From Myrica gale (Eukaryota > Streptophyta > Magnoliopsida > Fagales > Myricaceae): a DNA stretch of 64,000 nucleotides. This document shows positions 1 to 11,303 of the stretch, piece after piece. The notes beneath the pieces were generated by a model that worked only from the letters and a program-made list of their open reading frames with translations, was not told the origin of the DNA and made no database searches. Location of the stretch: assembly GCA_963930655.1 (NCBI GenBank), contig OZ005615.1:10868001-10932000 (forward strand). Reading direction: 5' to 3'. The stretch's first letter is position 1, and each line of letters begins with the position of its first letter. The translations under genes and the position numbers were made by a program.

Positions 1-329
1 TTTCCACTTCGAGTATTTTTAATATCCATTATGAAGTTTTGTGATCAGCGAATTTCATTCTCTTGGGCGCCACATGATTCAGAGATTCTAGTTGATGTTC
101 AAATTAGTCTACCTCGGACCCACGTGATGAGCACATCATTAATGCCCCCACACGCCACATCTCCATTTGACTGCTTGTATGTTAGTTGAGGCATGCATGT
201 CTATCCTGACCCACAGTCCCTCCTATAAATCTATTTCCTTTGCTCTCAAGTTCCTTATGCATTTGTATCTTCATTAGACCACGCCCGGTATAGAGAGAAA
301 GAGAGGGAAAAAAAATCTTGGGGCTAAGC

Positions 330-590
330 ATGGGTAAGAAAATGGAGGGAGACGAGCTTGGGCCAAGGTTTACACCCAAGAAAGGGGGAGTCATTCCTCC
401 AAAGAGGGAATCAGTGAAGAGGATGATGTTTGAATACATTATCAAATCCATAGCTTCTCTACTCTTCCCCCGACAAAACAAATCGACAGATATCAACATG
501 AAGAATATGAAGATTTTTCCCCAAGAAGGTCATCCAATATCTGCTCCACCAATCCACCATTCTGATGGTCACCTGAATCGCAAACGTTAG
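330..590 (+). CDS. small basic protein of unknown function
   Basis: An 86-residue ORF starting at the ATG at 330. A possible TATA box (TATAAAT, about 224-230) lies roughly 100 bp upstream. The protein is rich in Lys and Arg and has a central stretch with [12 protein letters not shown] followed by a hydrophobic run ([12 protein letters not shown]), a layout seen in several short plant proteins. There is no signal peptide or recognisable enzyme domain. It ends directly before a 3-ketoacyl-CoA synthase fragment in another frame. It may be a real small gene or a chance ORF; no homology could be checked. Confidence 0.3.
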   Translation: MGKKMEGDELGPRFTPKKGGVIPPKRESVKRMMFEYIIKSIASLLFPRQNKSTDINMKNMKIFPQEGHPISAPPIHHSDGHLNRKR

Positions 591-850
591 AGAATCAGCT
601 TGGGTTGAGCCTTGGACTAAGCGAGCATGATCTAGAGCCAGCAAGGATGACACTGCACCGGTTTGGGAACACGTTGGCTATTTGCCTTTGGTATGTTCTG
701 GGGTACATGGAGGCCAAGAAAAGTCTCAAGAAGGACGACAGAGTATTCATGATAAGCTTTGGTGTTGGGTTTAAATGCAACAGCCGTATGTGGGAGGTGG
801 TGACCAAAATGACTATAGCGACTATATATCGGTACAAAGTTTTGACGAAA
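590..850 (+). pseudogene. 3-ketoacyl-CoA synthase C-terminal fragment
   Basis: The translation from about 590 matches the C-terminal end of plant KCS condensing enzymes of very-long-chain fatty acid elongation. It reads [20 protein letters not shown], then [11 protein letters not shown], a basic linker, and the hallmark GFKCNS..MWEVV. The Asn of RFGNT, catalytic in the family, is kept, but the Ser-rich run that normally follows it is altered (LAIC). After MWEVV the frame breaks: the expected GD.N......D.I tail appears in a different frame (about 796-825). Only about 85 residues remain of a family that is usually about 490, so this is a dead fragment. No upstream KCS sequence is visible. Confidence 0.75.
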
Positions 851-1135
851 GACGCATGTCTGTTTTAAAGGAAGATTTCGTGACAGGTGGACTTTTCACT
901 GATGTCAATTACCCTTCGGTTAAGCTGATGAACGGAAGCCTAACGGAAGGGCTTCCACGTCAAAAGCCTTAAGTTTAAGAGCCTTAGATTTAAATTTTGA
1001 AACTGGGGGACCATTTTACCAAAGAGATATAAACCTAGGGACTAAAATGTCAATTTCCCTTATTTTTTGTTCCTATGCGCACCTGTCACCGGCCTCCTTT
1101 ACCGGCCTCCTTTAGTTCTCAACACCTTCGTGCTT

Positions 1136-1142
1136 TATATAA
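1136..1142 (+). promoter_or_regulatory. TATA box of the proline-rich gene
   Basis: TATATAA about 60 bp upstream of the ATG at 1199, the expected place for a plant core promoter with a short 5' leader. Confidence 0.45.
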
Positions 1143-1198
1143 TTTGGCGTCTGCGCGCGAGTGGAAAGATGCTTTCTTTGAAGAAGAGAAAATAAGAA

Positions 1199-2273
1199 AT
1201 GAAAGCAAACATAGTGATAGTAATTCTCGTAGCTCTTCTTTTGCTAACCTACTCCCTGGCAGAAGCCACATTCCAAACACAAGCATCAAAGCAAAGAAGA
1301 AGTAGAAAAGAGGAGGAGCAATAGAAGCAGAAGCGGAAGCGGAAGTAGAAGAAGCAGCCGCAGCGGTAGAGCAAGAGGAAACTGTGACCCATTATATCAA
1401 TACCTCTTTGGAAGTTGTGGCCAATGGCCTTTTCCAACCTCTCCTTCACCAGACAACCCATTTCGGCCAACACCGAGACCCTCTCCTAGGCGGAATTCTC
1501 CACCACCATTGCCACCACTTGTGCCTTATCCTTCTCCAATCCCCTTCCCAACGTTAGTACCATCTCCGCCCCCAATAGTGCAATATAGTCCACCTCCTTC
1601 ACTACCTTCCCCACCACCAGAACCACCAATAATACCTTCACCATCCCCAGCTCCACCACCGACCTATCCATTGCCTTCTCCACCCTTAGCTCCATCAGTC
1701 CCGCCACCATCCCCGCCATCACCCTTGGTTCCTTCTTCACCACCACCGCTACTCCTGCCGCCACCCATACCTATCATATCTCTCCAACCACCGCCACTCG
1801 TACCTTCCCCTCCACCTCCCGTAGATTTACAACCACCAATATTTCCATGGCTATCACCTCCAGTTATAGGAACAGACAATCCACCCCTTCCACAATCACC
1901 AGACTTACTTCTTCCGCCTCCCTTTCCGGATTTGCCACCAGATGAATTTACACCAGCTCCACCACTTGTCTCGCTATTTACTCCACTACTTGAGCCTCCG
2001 GAGGTTTCACTGTTTCCACCACAAGAGCCAATTTCATTCTCACCACCTTTCATCTCAACCCCTGCTCCACCAGACTCGGATATGATTCAGCCACCGGCTG
2101 TTCCCATTCCATAGTTACCGGATACCTTTCTGCCTCCTCCATTGGCAGTTCCGGATGCTCCCGATATCACGCAAGAACCACTTCCTTTTTCGTCCGCACC
2201 ACAAGCACCAGATACGGGTTTTAATGAACCACTGCAGCCCCTGCCACCACCACTTCCTTTGTTGCCTCCTTAA
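1199..2273 (+). pseudogene. proline-rich (extensin-like) secreted protein, frameshifted and with an early stop
   Basis: The ATG at 1199 opens a clear signal peptide (MKANIVIVILVALLLLTYSLAEA), but that frame stops at TAG about 120 bp later. The rest of the protein continues in another frame. It has a basic Ser/Arg stretch, then a short Cys-bearing block (GNCDPLYQYLFGSCGQWPFP), then a long domain of PPP, SPP and PSPPP units like hydroxyproline-rich cell-wall proteins. This frame meets a TAG at 2112-2114, yet proline-rich coding resumes at once in the same frame and runs to TAA at 2271-2273. Two lesions are therefore visible: a frameshift between about 1250 and 1315, and a nonsense codon at 2112. 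A small intron bridging the first break is possible but no good donor/acceptor pair is evident. The ancestral product would have been a secreted cell-wall protein of roughly 350 residues. Confidence 0.7.
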
Positions 2274-2576
2274 TTTTTAGCTTCCACCGCCATCTGATTC
2301 GCCTTCATCTAAGAACTAGATTCCTGCTTGTCCTCGAGATTAAATCCACTCGAAATACTCAAGTAGGAAACAATTACTGAAAGCAATATATGGTTTGCGA
2401 ATGTTTTTGTTCCGCGAAGTATTGTTAAGTTACTCTGTTTTGCTTCGCGAAGACGATATCGTAAAGAAAATCGGTGCTCTCCTGCGACATGTATAACAAA
2501 AAGGGCATCATAAAATTGTAACCTTCCAAGTATTTATATAATTCATATATATCTTGGGCCTATGCCTGTTTAAATC
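2274..2576. other. 3' flank of the proline-rich gene, no gene seen
   Basis: Presumed 3' untranslated region and spacer; no conserved ORF, RNA or repeat recognised. Confidence 0.4.
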
Positions 2577-3043
2577 TAGGGGTGAAAATCGTAAATGCGG
2601 TCCGGTTTTCGGACCGCATTTCCGGTCCTTTAAAATGCGGTCCGGTCTGGACCACTTAAGTGGTCCAGACCGGATTTAATTATTTTTTTTTAAAAAAATT
2701 CAAATTTTATTCTTACCGTGCACTGCTACACTGCGCAGTGCAGCTACACTGCACTGCAGCGCAGAGCTACACTGCGCAGTGCAGTGTAGCTCTGCACTGC
2801 TACACTGCACTGCGCAGTGTGCGCACTGCGCGTTTTTTTAATATATAAAAAAATTAAAATAAAATTTATTAAATGCGGTCCGATCCGGTCCAGACCGCAT
2901 TTTAAAAATATATAAACCTGACCGGACCGCATAAATCCGGTCCAGACCGGACTGTATTTTTAGTATCAGAACCGGACCGGACCGCAAATCCGGTCCGGTT
3001 TTCCGGTCCGGTCCGGTCTGCTGTCCGGTTCTGTTCAGCCCTA
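2577..3043. mobile_element. hAT-like MITE rich in GGTCCGG, perfect 8-bp TSD
   Basis: The ends are TAGGGGTGAAAA on the left and the complement of TAGGGCTGAACA on the right. They are flanked by a perfect 8-bp direct repeat TTTAAATC (2569-2576 and 3044-3051), as expected for the hAT superfamily. The body is filled with alternating GGTCCGG and CCGGACC blocks that can pair with each other. It holds no coding capacity. A related element lies at 45364-45803, and a more distant one at 53319-53986. Confidence 0.8.
2718..2832. repeat. palindromic minisatellite inside the MITE
   Basis: About 115 bp built from overlapping, self-complementary units such as CACTGCGCAGTG and CTACACTGCACTGC. Each unit is itself a short palindrome. 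The corresponding centre of the element at 45364-45803 is AT-rich and lacks it. Confidence 0.75.
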
Positions 3044-3508
3044 TTTAAATCTTTCCATGATCGTGCTTGGGTTGCCAAAATTGATTGTCAGACTCGGGCC
3101 AGTACCACTGCAGGCAAGCCCGACATATGGCCTGGCCTGACCAATGGACACAAATCTGTTTGTGTTGCCAGGACCTGTTTGCGACTCGCAAACACAGAGA
3201 TCTGCCCCAAGTCAATTATGTGCACTATAATATTTAGCATCACCGGAGAGGAAGAGGAGAATGGGCACGGGATGCTGGCATATATTTACATCATAAAATC
3301 TAATACGACTACTAAGAAAAAAACAAAATCTAGCCTGATACAACTCCGTTTTTTTTTTGCTTATATGAAATTTATTTGTCACTTGAAAATAGACTTCTTT
3401 AAGAGAAAAATATATCAACTTTGTTAGCAAAAATAAAAAGAGAAAAGAAAATTTTCCGAGATCATCTCTTTGCCGCGTTAGGCTCAAAAAAGAAAAACAA
3501 AGCTATAT
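3044..3508. other. spacer, no gene seen
   Basis: Short ORFs on both strands here have no recognisable features. Nothing supportable was found. Confidence 0.3.
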
Positions 3509-4590
3509 AGGCTCCGTTAGTGTTGCCATATTTTAATTTATAGAAAGTATTTTCTATATTTTTAACTGTTTGAAGAACTTTGTAAAATGCTGACAATCGA
3601 AACTTAATTCGATCAATCTTAAAAGACATATCCACTTTTCTATAAAGTAGTTTACTTAACTTGTGAATTTTCTTTCATGGTTTGTCTTTCCTAATCTTAG
3701 GGGTGGCCAAAAACCTATCAACCCGACTTCCTACTCGAAATAAACCTGATTCAACCCGAACTAGTCTGGTTACATCGTGGTCGGGTCTTTAACCTAAAAC
3801 CAAACCTGATTTTAGCTTTTCTCAGGATCGGGGTGGGGTTTTAAAATATGAATCCGAGAAAAATCAGGTTCATTTTGAAATCTCTAATCCGAAATCAAAG
3901 AACTCAAAGGAACCCGATCTCGATGGCTTTAGCTTTTTTCAAGGTTGGGGTCGAGTTTTAAACCATTAACTCGAGAAAAATCAGGTTCGTATTCAGGTTT
4001 CTAACATGAAACCAAAGCATTCAGAGAAACCTGATCTCAACTGTTTTAGCTTTTTTTGGGATTTGGATTTGGTTTTTAAACATGAGCCCGAGAAAAATAA
4101 AGTTCTTACTCGGGTATCTGATCCGAAACAAAGCATTTAAAGGAATCCGACCCCAACGGTTTTAGATTTTTTTGAGTTTCGAGTCGAATTTTGAAACATG
4201 AACAAGAGAAAAATCAAATTCGCATTTGAATATCTAGTCTAAAATCAAAGCATACAAAGGAACTTGACCCCCGACGGTTTAGCTTTTTTTGGGGTCAGAT
4301 TGCAAATTTCTCACCCTGATTGATGTCGCATCTCTGTTATAGTCGGTCCCCTTTCTTACTCTTTCAAAAACTTTTTTATTTTATTTGAAATTGATGTTAA
4401 GAATTAAGTTTATTAATCATATAAAATTACAAAAAATACATGTGTCAAATATTGAAAAAATACTTTCACAAAATATATTTGATGTAACGTCGAAACATTG
4501 AAAATTAGAATATTTATTAAAACATAATGTATTTGAAACTACTTTACGAAAAAAAACTATTGTGGGTTAAAATAAAAGGAGCCTTATAAC
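3509..4590. repeat. dispersed repeat element with four tandem units of about 117 bp
   Basis: The left edge (AGGCTCCGTT, near 3509) and right edge (complement of AAGGCTCCTT, near 4580-4590) are weakly inverted, suggesting a DNA element of about 1.1 kb. Its interior carries four diverged tandem copies of about 117 bp (from about 3813, 3930, 4044 and 4160). Each has the same order: a TTTTAGCTTTTTT block, a CGAGAAAAATCAGGTTC block and a CAAAGCAT block. A partial inverted copy lies at about 45985-46460 and matches the right half, including GATTGCAAATTTCTC and GGTCGGTCCCCTTT. No TSD was found, so the boundaries are approximate. Confidence 0.55.
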
Positions 4591-4599
4591 TAGAAATAT

Positions 4600-4979
4600 T
4601 TTCTATAAATAGCATTAGACAAGGGGGAAAGTCCTATTTTTTTTCTCCTAGTGGGTAAAGGCCCTCTTAACTGTCGTATAACATTACTCGTATCAGTAAT
4701 TATCTTCAACAGTTAAAAGGTAATCTCTATAAAGAGTTTAACCCAATTTTTTCTTCTTCTAAACAAATGCAATTCATTACACATAGAAAGGATAGGACAA
4801 GTCCATTAGGATAGTTAGACAGTTTAAGATTAAAATAGTTGGCATTACGCTTAAATACAGTGTTGATAAGCATGAGCCCAAAGCCCATAATCAATCAAAC
4901 GGCCCAAAGGCCTCCAATCAATATACGGTCAGCAGCAGGTGAAACGTTTAGGGTGGTGATTGAAAAAATTGAAGCCGAG
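4600..4979. other. spacer, no gene seen
   Basis: AT-rich sequence between two repeats; no ORF or RNA signal supported. Confidence 0.3.
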
Positions 4980-5443
4980 CAGGGCCGGCTCAAGGGTAAG
5001 GCAAGTTAGACGGTGGCCTAAGGCCTCACCCTGAGCAAGGCCCAGTAAAGACTAAAAATATTTTTTTTATATATTTTTTTATGTTATAGATGACCCAAAA
5101 ATAAAAAGACAACTGAGTTAATAAAAAAAGACAAAATGCAATCTTTTCATTTTTTTATCATGAGTGAACATATATATTTATTCCAGACTTCCTAATTCTT
5201 TTTTAGATATTTCTGAACTTTGTTCAAAGAGAAAAAATATCTTATAAATTTCTTAATTGTTCTAGTCATGGGGCCTTGATGTCATGTATGAGGGCCTCAT
5301 AAAAAATAATTAATAGGACCTTTAATATTTTATATTAAATTTAATAATTTTCAGGTAATTTTAAATATTTTATATTAAATTTTATATAAAAAGCCTATTA
5401 ATTTATTTTGCCATATTCCTCCATTTTGTTTGAGCCGGCCCCG
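4980..5443. mobile_element. hAT-like MITE, CAGGGCCGGC family, copy 1
   Basis: The terminal inverted repeats are CAGGGCCGGCTCAA on the left and TTGAGCCGGCCCCG on the right. The flanking 8-bp repeats AAGCCGAG and GAGCCGAG (4972-4979, 5444-5451) differ at one base. The interior is AT-rich without coding potential. Copies 2 and 3 are at 22717-22999 and 23444-23912; copy 3 is inverted relative to this one. The element lies about 190 bp upstream of the F-box gene start, so it may sit in that gene's promoter. Confidence 0.85.
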
Positions 5444-5630
5444 GAGCCGAGAGCATATGAAATTTGAAATTATTCTATAGAACTCTCAGTACCCACACAA
5501 AAGCAATACTACGAGCTTTTTGTTTTCTTTTTCAAGTGAAAACCCGCACCTTCCTCTCCAAAATTTAACCACCGATCTCTCCTCTGATCACTGGACCCTA
5601 TCCCAGCAGAAGCAAATTACCTGTAGATCA

Positions 5631-7357
5631 ATGTCAGAGATAACCCTCGTACATCTGCCGGAGGAGTGTTGGGAACTGATATTCGGTCTCATCGACCACC
5701 ACCGTCACTTCGAATTGCTGTCTTCGGTATGCAGGCAGTTCCTTGCGATCTCAGATCGACTTCGTGTTAGCCTCACTTTGTCCGACCGAATAATTCCTTT
5801 CCTCCCTCGACTCCTCCGAAGATTCCAACATCTCAAAAAGATAGAACTCGGTGAATTCCGAGGAGACCTCGAAGGCCTTCTTTATCAGATTGCAAAATCG
5901 GGGTTGGACATCGAAGCTCTCAATCTTTCCAACCAGAAGAATCTTCCTCTTGGTGGGCTGAGAGAATTGGGTTTAAATTTGAAGAACTTGAGAAACTTGA
6001 ACTGCTCCAAGATCGGGTTCTTGCAGGACTTACATCTGGTTGTTATGGCAACGTCGTTTCCAAATCTCGAAGAGCTTGATATTAGCTATCCCGAAGATAA
6101 CTTTAGCTACCCCTCAGGTGGGTTAGCGGAAGCGGAAAGCTTTAACGGGGCGGTGACTGATTTGGGGGTTTATGCAATGTCGTTGAGGCTTAAGAATCTG
6201 ATCAAGATCAACCTTTCAGATAACCAGTTCATCACCGATCAATCACTAATCTCCTTGTCTTCTAATTGTGGTTTACTTAGAGAAATCACGGTCCGAGACT
6301 GCGCTTGCATTACCCAAAATGCTATTGGATTTGCCATCCGGCATAGTCCTGAATTGAGATCCATATCAATTGACGAAATCGGGTTGCCTTCTATAGAAAT
6401 TGGTTTCATAGAATCGTTTCTGTACGCTAATGCCTTGAGCGAGATTGATTTGTCAGATTCGTTTCTCCCGGATGTTCAATTGCAGAAGCTTCTCTCCCAC
6501 TAAATAAGGTCACTCTTGCCCGTTGCCAAGGTTTCACATTTTCTGGCATCTCAGTACTGATGAATAAGTATCAGTGTCTTAGTTTGTTGAACCTTGAAGG
6601 AGTAAGTTTCCTCACCGACCAGAACATATTCGAGTTATCCAGTTTTTTTTCGAAGATAACCTCAATTAACTTCAGTCTATGTTCTAAGCTCACGAATTCC
6701 ACCCTCTTTACCATCATTAAAAAGTGTCATCTCCTGAAGGAGGTCAACATGGAGAGAACAAATCTAGGGGAGGAGCATATTGCTACGGAATTTGTGGTGA
6801 ACCCTCGAATCAAGTCTCTAAACTTGGCTCAGAATGGTAAATTAGACGATGAAAGTATCAAAAAGTTGGTTGTTGTTTGCCCCAATTTGCAACTGCTCAA
6901 TTTAAGTTCATGTTTGAAAATTACCGGAGAAAGCATATCGGAAATTTTTAAGAGATGCGACGAGATCAAGCATTTGGAGACAAACCAATGTAGTGGGATT
7001 AAGGAGTTCGTGATTGACTCCGAACTCTGCAAGCTGGAGGAGCTGAATGCAGAAGGATCAGGGATCAACGATGATGCTTTGGCTGTGGTCGGAAAGAGAA
7101 GTTGCAGGCTGCAACATCTGGACTTGGCAGGCTGCTTGAATGTGACGGCGAAAGGGGTGAAGGAAGTGGTAGAGAAATGCAGAGGGTTAAGGGAGATTAA
7201 TTTGCAGCGGTGTGATAATGTGAATGTTGACATTGTTGCGTGGATGGTGTTTTCGAGGCCATCGCTGAGAAAAATAATCCCTCCTTGTGGTTTTGTTCCT
7301 ACTGAAAGCCAAAGGAACCTCTTCCTGCGTCATGGCTGTATTGTTCGTGATGGCTAG
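5631..7357 (+). pseudogene. F-box/LRR protein gene, intronless, one frameshift
   Basis: The protein would be a substrate-recognition subunit of an SCF E3 ubiquitin ligase. The start chosen is the ATG at 5631 (MSEITLVHLPEECWELIF), because the F-box begins at once and the upstream open frame has no ATG. The F-box covers residues about 7-50. About 500 residues of LRRs follow, of the cysteine-containing type (LxxLNLSxCxxIT; for example LQLLNLSSCLKITGES and LQHLDLAGCLNVT). The first frame runs to a TAA ending at 6503. The LRR series continues in another frame, readable from about 6476 (IAEASLPLNKVTLARCQGF) to the stop at 7357. The conserved residues on both sides show an indel between about 6465 and 6480 rather than an intron. 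The product would be about 575 residues, near the family size. With a single lesion it could also be a sequencing or assembly error. A MITE sits just upstream. Confidence 0.85.
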
Positions 7358-7374
7358 CATTTTGAAGAACATAA

Positions 7375-7640
7375 ACTCAATTTATTTGTGAATAATCGGA
7401 TTGTCCTTTCTCTGTTTGTTTATTCATTCTTGCAACTGTGCACTGAAATCTTAAATTAGTATGTATGATACCCCCAATGATTTCAAATGGCAAAATTAGT
7501 TTGCTACATAGTTAACCTATTTGCAGGATTTTTTTTAGAAACAGGACAACTCTGTTGGTTGTCTCGCCAACTACTGCTTTAGGCCAGTGTAGCAGGAGGT
7601 TATTTTACTCTTTCATTTAAATTTTAAAAGCTACGATCCG
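7375..7640. other. flank shared with the remnant at 26690-27110
   Basis: The motif ATCTTAAATTAGTA, a TATTTGCAGGATT block and ACTCTGTTGGTT recur in the same order at about 26700-26890. This shows that the 3' flank of the cysteine-rich gene family is part of the duplicated unit. Confidence 0.5.
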
Positions 7641-8231
7641 GGCATCCGCGTGCACCGAATTAGGACGGAACTTACGAACCAAAGTTTGTATCACTAAAGT
7701 CACGAAATGGAAATTGTGGCCAAAAACAGCCATACCCGTGGCCACATTATTCAAAAGGAAAGCTTCACTAGTGCGAAGTATTACATGCCATGTGAACGTT
7801 CCGGGAACCCTTCTCCCATGCAGTCTATAGCAATCTATGGCACAGCCAACAATGCATTTTGCAACAATAAACCTTTCAAATCTATCGAGTGGTGGAGGGG
7901 ACGACATTTGTCTTTCGAAGAGTCTGAACAGCGACGAGTACAATCGAAGGCATCGAGTGGTGGAGGGGTACCACATTTGTCTTTCAATCAAAAGCACAGC
8001 CAGCCATGCATTTTGGAACCTTAAAGCTTTTGAAATCATCAAGTGGCGGAGGGGACCGAATGCCTGGGTGATCCGGGAATTCCGAGGATGGAGTGCTGGG
8101 AGAAAGAGGGTGAGAGGGCAATTGGAGAGGAAGATGGGGATGGGGAGAGGGAGCCAACCTACAACTAGTTTAGGCATGACATTCAACACCACTATCACCA
8201 CCAAAACCTTCATTGTCGCATTTGCACCCAT
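7641..8231 (-). pseudogene. eight-cysteine secreted protein, copy A (rearranged)
   Basis: The ATG at 8229-8231 opens a signal-peptide-like start (MGANATMKVLVVIVVLNVMP) matching the start of the gene at 25621. The proline-rich linker and the first cysteine block (KCIVGCAIDC) can be read, but the second half is gone. After GTFT, where the other copies read YCFGEC, the sequence jumps to what is 3' flank in copy B (WHVILRTSEAF). Between them a segment containing SSPPPLDRF-type coding is locally duplicated, with GGTGGAGGGG blocks at about 7892 and 7961. The frame is open by chance but the cysteine framework is lost. The upstream region keeps the family's TATA and promoter blocks. Confidence 0.65.
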
Positions 8232-8344
8232 TTCTCTCCAATTCTTATATTTTTCGTTATTTAGACGCATCGAGGTAAAACCCAGAACTTATAGCGTCCA
8301 AATCAATTTCGTGCATTACTTTTGGAGTGTATTCAAAAGGTAGA

Positions 8345-9947
8345 TGCCTTTAACTTGAGATCAATTGATTCTTGAATGAAATTACACAATTATTTATTAT
8401 TCAAATCAAGGGTCGTTTAAGAAATATTGCAACTTTTGGCAAAGCGATCGACTACTGGTGATGAAAACCATATTGTCTTTTGGTTAAAAAAAATTAATCC
8501 ATATACCAACTATAAAGCATAATTTAAACAAATTTTTTCTTTTAGGGGTAAGGCGGTAAGCAACAATGAAGCATAATTTAAACAGAAGCTTATCCGTCAA
8601 AAGTACAATGCACTTTCTGGGCCCCTTTGAACAAAGTTTCGTGGGCCCTGTCCATCGTCAGCTAGGCCTTGTTAAAGTGCAAGGCTGTGTCAGAATTGGC
8701 AACACAACCGGCTTGAACCTCCCACGCCTTATGTTCCCAGGAGCTCGGGACGACTCAATCTGCAACGAAACTAAGCACTGATGCATCAAAACCAAGCCCA
8801 TACATTTACTATGGACCTTAATCTTTAGGCTGTTTTAATTCTGTACATCCAGTCATCCACTGCGTTGTCCGTGCAGTGTGCGCTTTCTTTACAACACAAG
8901 TAACATAAAGCAGTTGACTTTGAGAAGTATTGTTCTTCACAATGGTAATGGTGCTGTTACTTCTTTAAGTATTTCATTTTCTCTTCACTTAGTTTTATAG
9001 ACAAAGTATTGAAGTAACCCTTTTGATATCCAACATATTTGCAGTTGAATTATGCATTAATTAGTCGTTTGCCCCAAAACTATGAGCTTTTGTTTCCTTC
9101 GGGTAGTACTGCTGTAGAGATAGAAGCGGTCGGACTTCTTTTGCAACATGTTCACAGTAATCGATGCTGTTAGAGGAACAGAGAAAGTAGCACATGTCTA
9201 ATTATATATCTCGAGTCTCATCCGTGGCTGTGATATGCTTTTTGATGCTCTGCTTCATTTCAATCAGGTTTCAAGATGAACAAATCAAAAAATGATTATA
9301 GGGTCAGACTGAGATTCAAATCTTCTAAAGAGGAATTTTTCTCATACGTGAGTGCTGGAGATCACCCTGCAATCAATAGCAAGTCGATTGAGCAATTCCT
9401 TTGCTGAACTTTAGAGAGATGGCTGTTCTGTTTTTTTCTTGTGCCATCATCCACTTCCCAGGTTCTAACATGAGTTCATCACATGTAGAACAATTTGATA
9501 CATTCCCCTTACCCCCTTGTTCTTCAGAGACTTTCTGTCTGAGTGACAAAAATCTCTCTTTAAGCCGATAGAGAGTAGACACACAAAATAGTGAGAGGGG
9601 TTTAGTTCAAGTACCTCATGATTTTTATTCTTCGAAATTTGAATATCTTGATAGTTGATACTGGGTTCTTTTAAAAAAATCAGTGGAAGTATGAAAGCAA
9701 GAAGCATTTAGAAAGGAATTTCAACGCAATTCCTGAAACAATGGCACCCCAGTGACCAGTCAACCACTAATTAACTTCATGGTGGGATGTTAAATATAGT
9801 GGAGTTTGAATATTATCGCCGCCCACTGAGATGTATAGGGCTCTGCTGTTTGCTCCTCCAGCTACTTCGCAGAAATAGGCCTATACAATGCGAAGTAATA
9901 TATTTTAGATAGTACTATAACGTGATATTTGAATTCCATGCACGATT
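8345..9947. other. promoter-side flank of copy A and spacer, no gene seen
   Basis: The first 120 bp hold the family upstream block, including GCAACTTTTGGCAAAGC near 8429-8445. Beyond that only short, unconvincing ORFs are present. Confidence 0.4.
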
Positions 9948-10133
9948 TGGGGTATGTTTGTTTGCTAAAAAGAGAATATTCTCGAAATTTTAAAAGTTTT
10001 ACTTTATTAAAATTTATTGAAATTTGTATAAAGTAAAACATGTATATATAAAAGTTAATAATATTAAAATGTATTTGTTTTGCTGAAAATTTTTATGCCT
10101 TCAAAATATTTGGGGAACAAACATCACCCTGAT
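9948..10133. mobile_element. Tourist-like MITE candidate
   Basis: An AT-rich foldback. The left end GGGTATGTTTGTTTGC is close to the complement of the right end (GGGTGATGTTTGTTCC). No clear 3-bp TSD is visible, so the boundaries and superfamily are tentative. Confidence 0.4.
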
Positions 10134-10484
10134 GTAGTTTCACTAAAGACGTCGACATCCGAGATATTTTGTGCCTGTTTCTATGCTCTTTCCCTACTGT
10201 TTCCCATGTCAGAGAGAGCAGGAGTCCTTGTTGTTAGTGGCTGATAGGATGAGACAGATTAGTGGTGGAAAGTTTCGCTTTGTCCAGTCAGAGGAGTCCG
10301 CTTAGTCCAGATACTCACTGTGGTTAGATAGCATTTACCAAGAAGGCACATTACTGGCGCTCATTGTACGCGTGACACTTGAATTTTTCCTTTTTCTACA
10401 AATGAATGAAGTGTCCTGTAAGTGTCATGACATCATCTCAGAAAATCTGTTTCGAATAGCGGGCTCCGTGAAATGTTTGAAAAG

Positions 10485-10875
10485 TTTTGGTTTGAATGAA
10501 CCAAAACGCGCATTTTTATTCAACCTATTTATTGGAATTGGACTACAAAATCAGGTGTATCTTAACAAATTCTATCCATACAAAATCAACTAGTAACAAA
10601 AAAAATTAAATTCAAAACAAAGAAACTATCTTGTTGGAGCTATAACAGCCGAAGAATCCTTTGGAAGCTGTTGTTCAGTTTGGTTGGTTTGAATGAACCA
10701 AACACTCATTTTTATTCAACGTATTTATAGGATAACAAGATTAAGTGTATCTTAACAAATTCTATCCATACAAAATCAAATCATAACAAACCAAATTAAA
10801 TTCAAAACAAAGAAATTATTCTGTTGGAGAGATAACATCCAAAGAATCTTGTGGAAGCTGATGTTCTGTTGCTTG
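10485..10875. repeat. two direct tandem copies of about 197 bp
   Basis: The segment starting TTTGAATGAACCAAA at 10491 recurs at 10688. Both copies then share TTTTTATTCAAC, TGTATCTTAACAAATTC and AAATTAAATTCAAAACAAAG in the same order. The period is 197 bp. The function is unknown; it may be part of a decayed LTR. Confidence 0.75.
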
Positions 10876-11303
10876 GTGGGTAACATCCTTAACACTTCGG
10901 TGTCCTAGCATAAAAGCAGAGTTGTCGACCCACTTTGTTTGCCAATCAGCGAATGATCTTGATCATTTCGAGGAACGCACCATTTTTTCTATGTTCGAGG
11001 AAGGCATCATTGCTTGAGAGAAATCATTGTGAATTAGTAAATGGGAGGAGATGCTGAGTGGGCTTCCCAGTAGTCAAGTTGGTGTCACTATTACATCACC
11101 AACTTGTGCTAGACTCTTAAGGTTTGGTCTTGTGTTGGATTTTTGTTGCAAGGATGATGCTGTAAAATCCATGTACTACATAACCATCGAGACTGCAAAA
11201 ATGGAAATAAATGAAGGTGTTTTTCTTGCTGTGAGATATTACTGGGATGGTGTAATGGTAAATTATAAATATCATTTATTACAAAACAGAACAGAGTTTA
11301 ATC

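Noticed and set aside
1664..2053. Gly/Ser-rich minus-strand ORF
   Set aside because: Antisense of the proline-rich repeat domain.
6829..7233. Minus-strand ORF over the F-box/LRR gene
   Set aside because: Antisense shadow; the plus strand has clear LRR coding.
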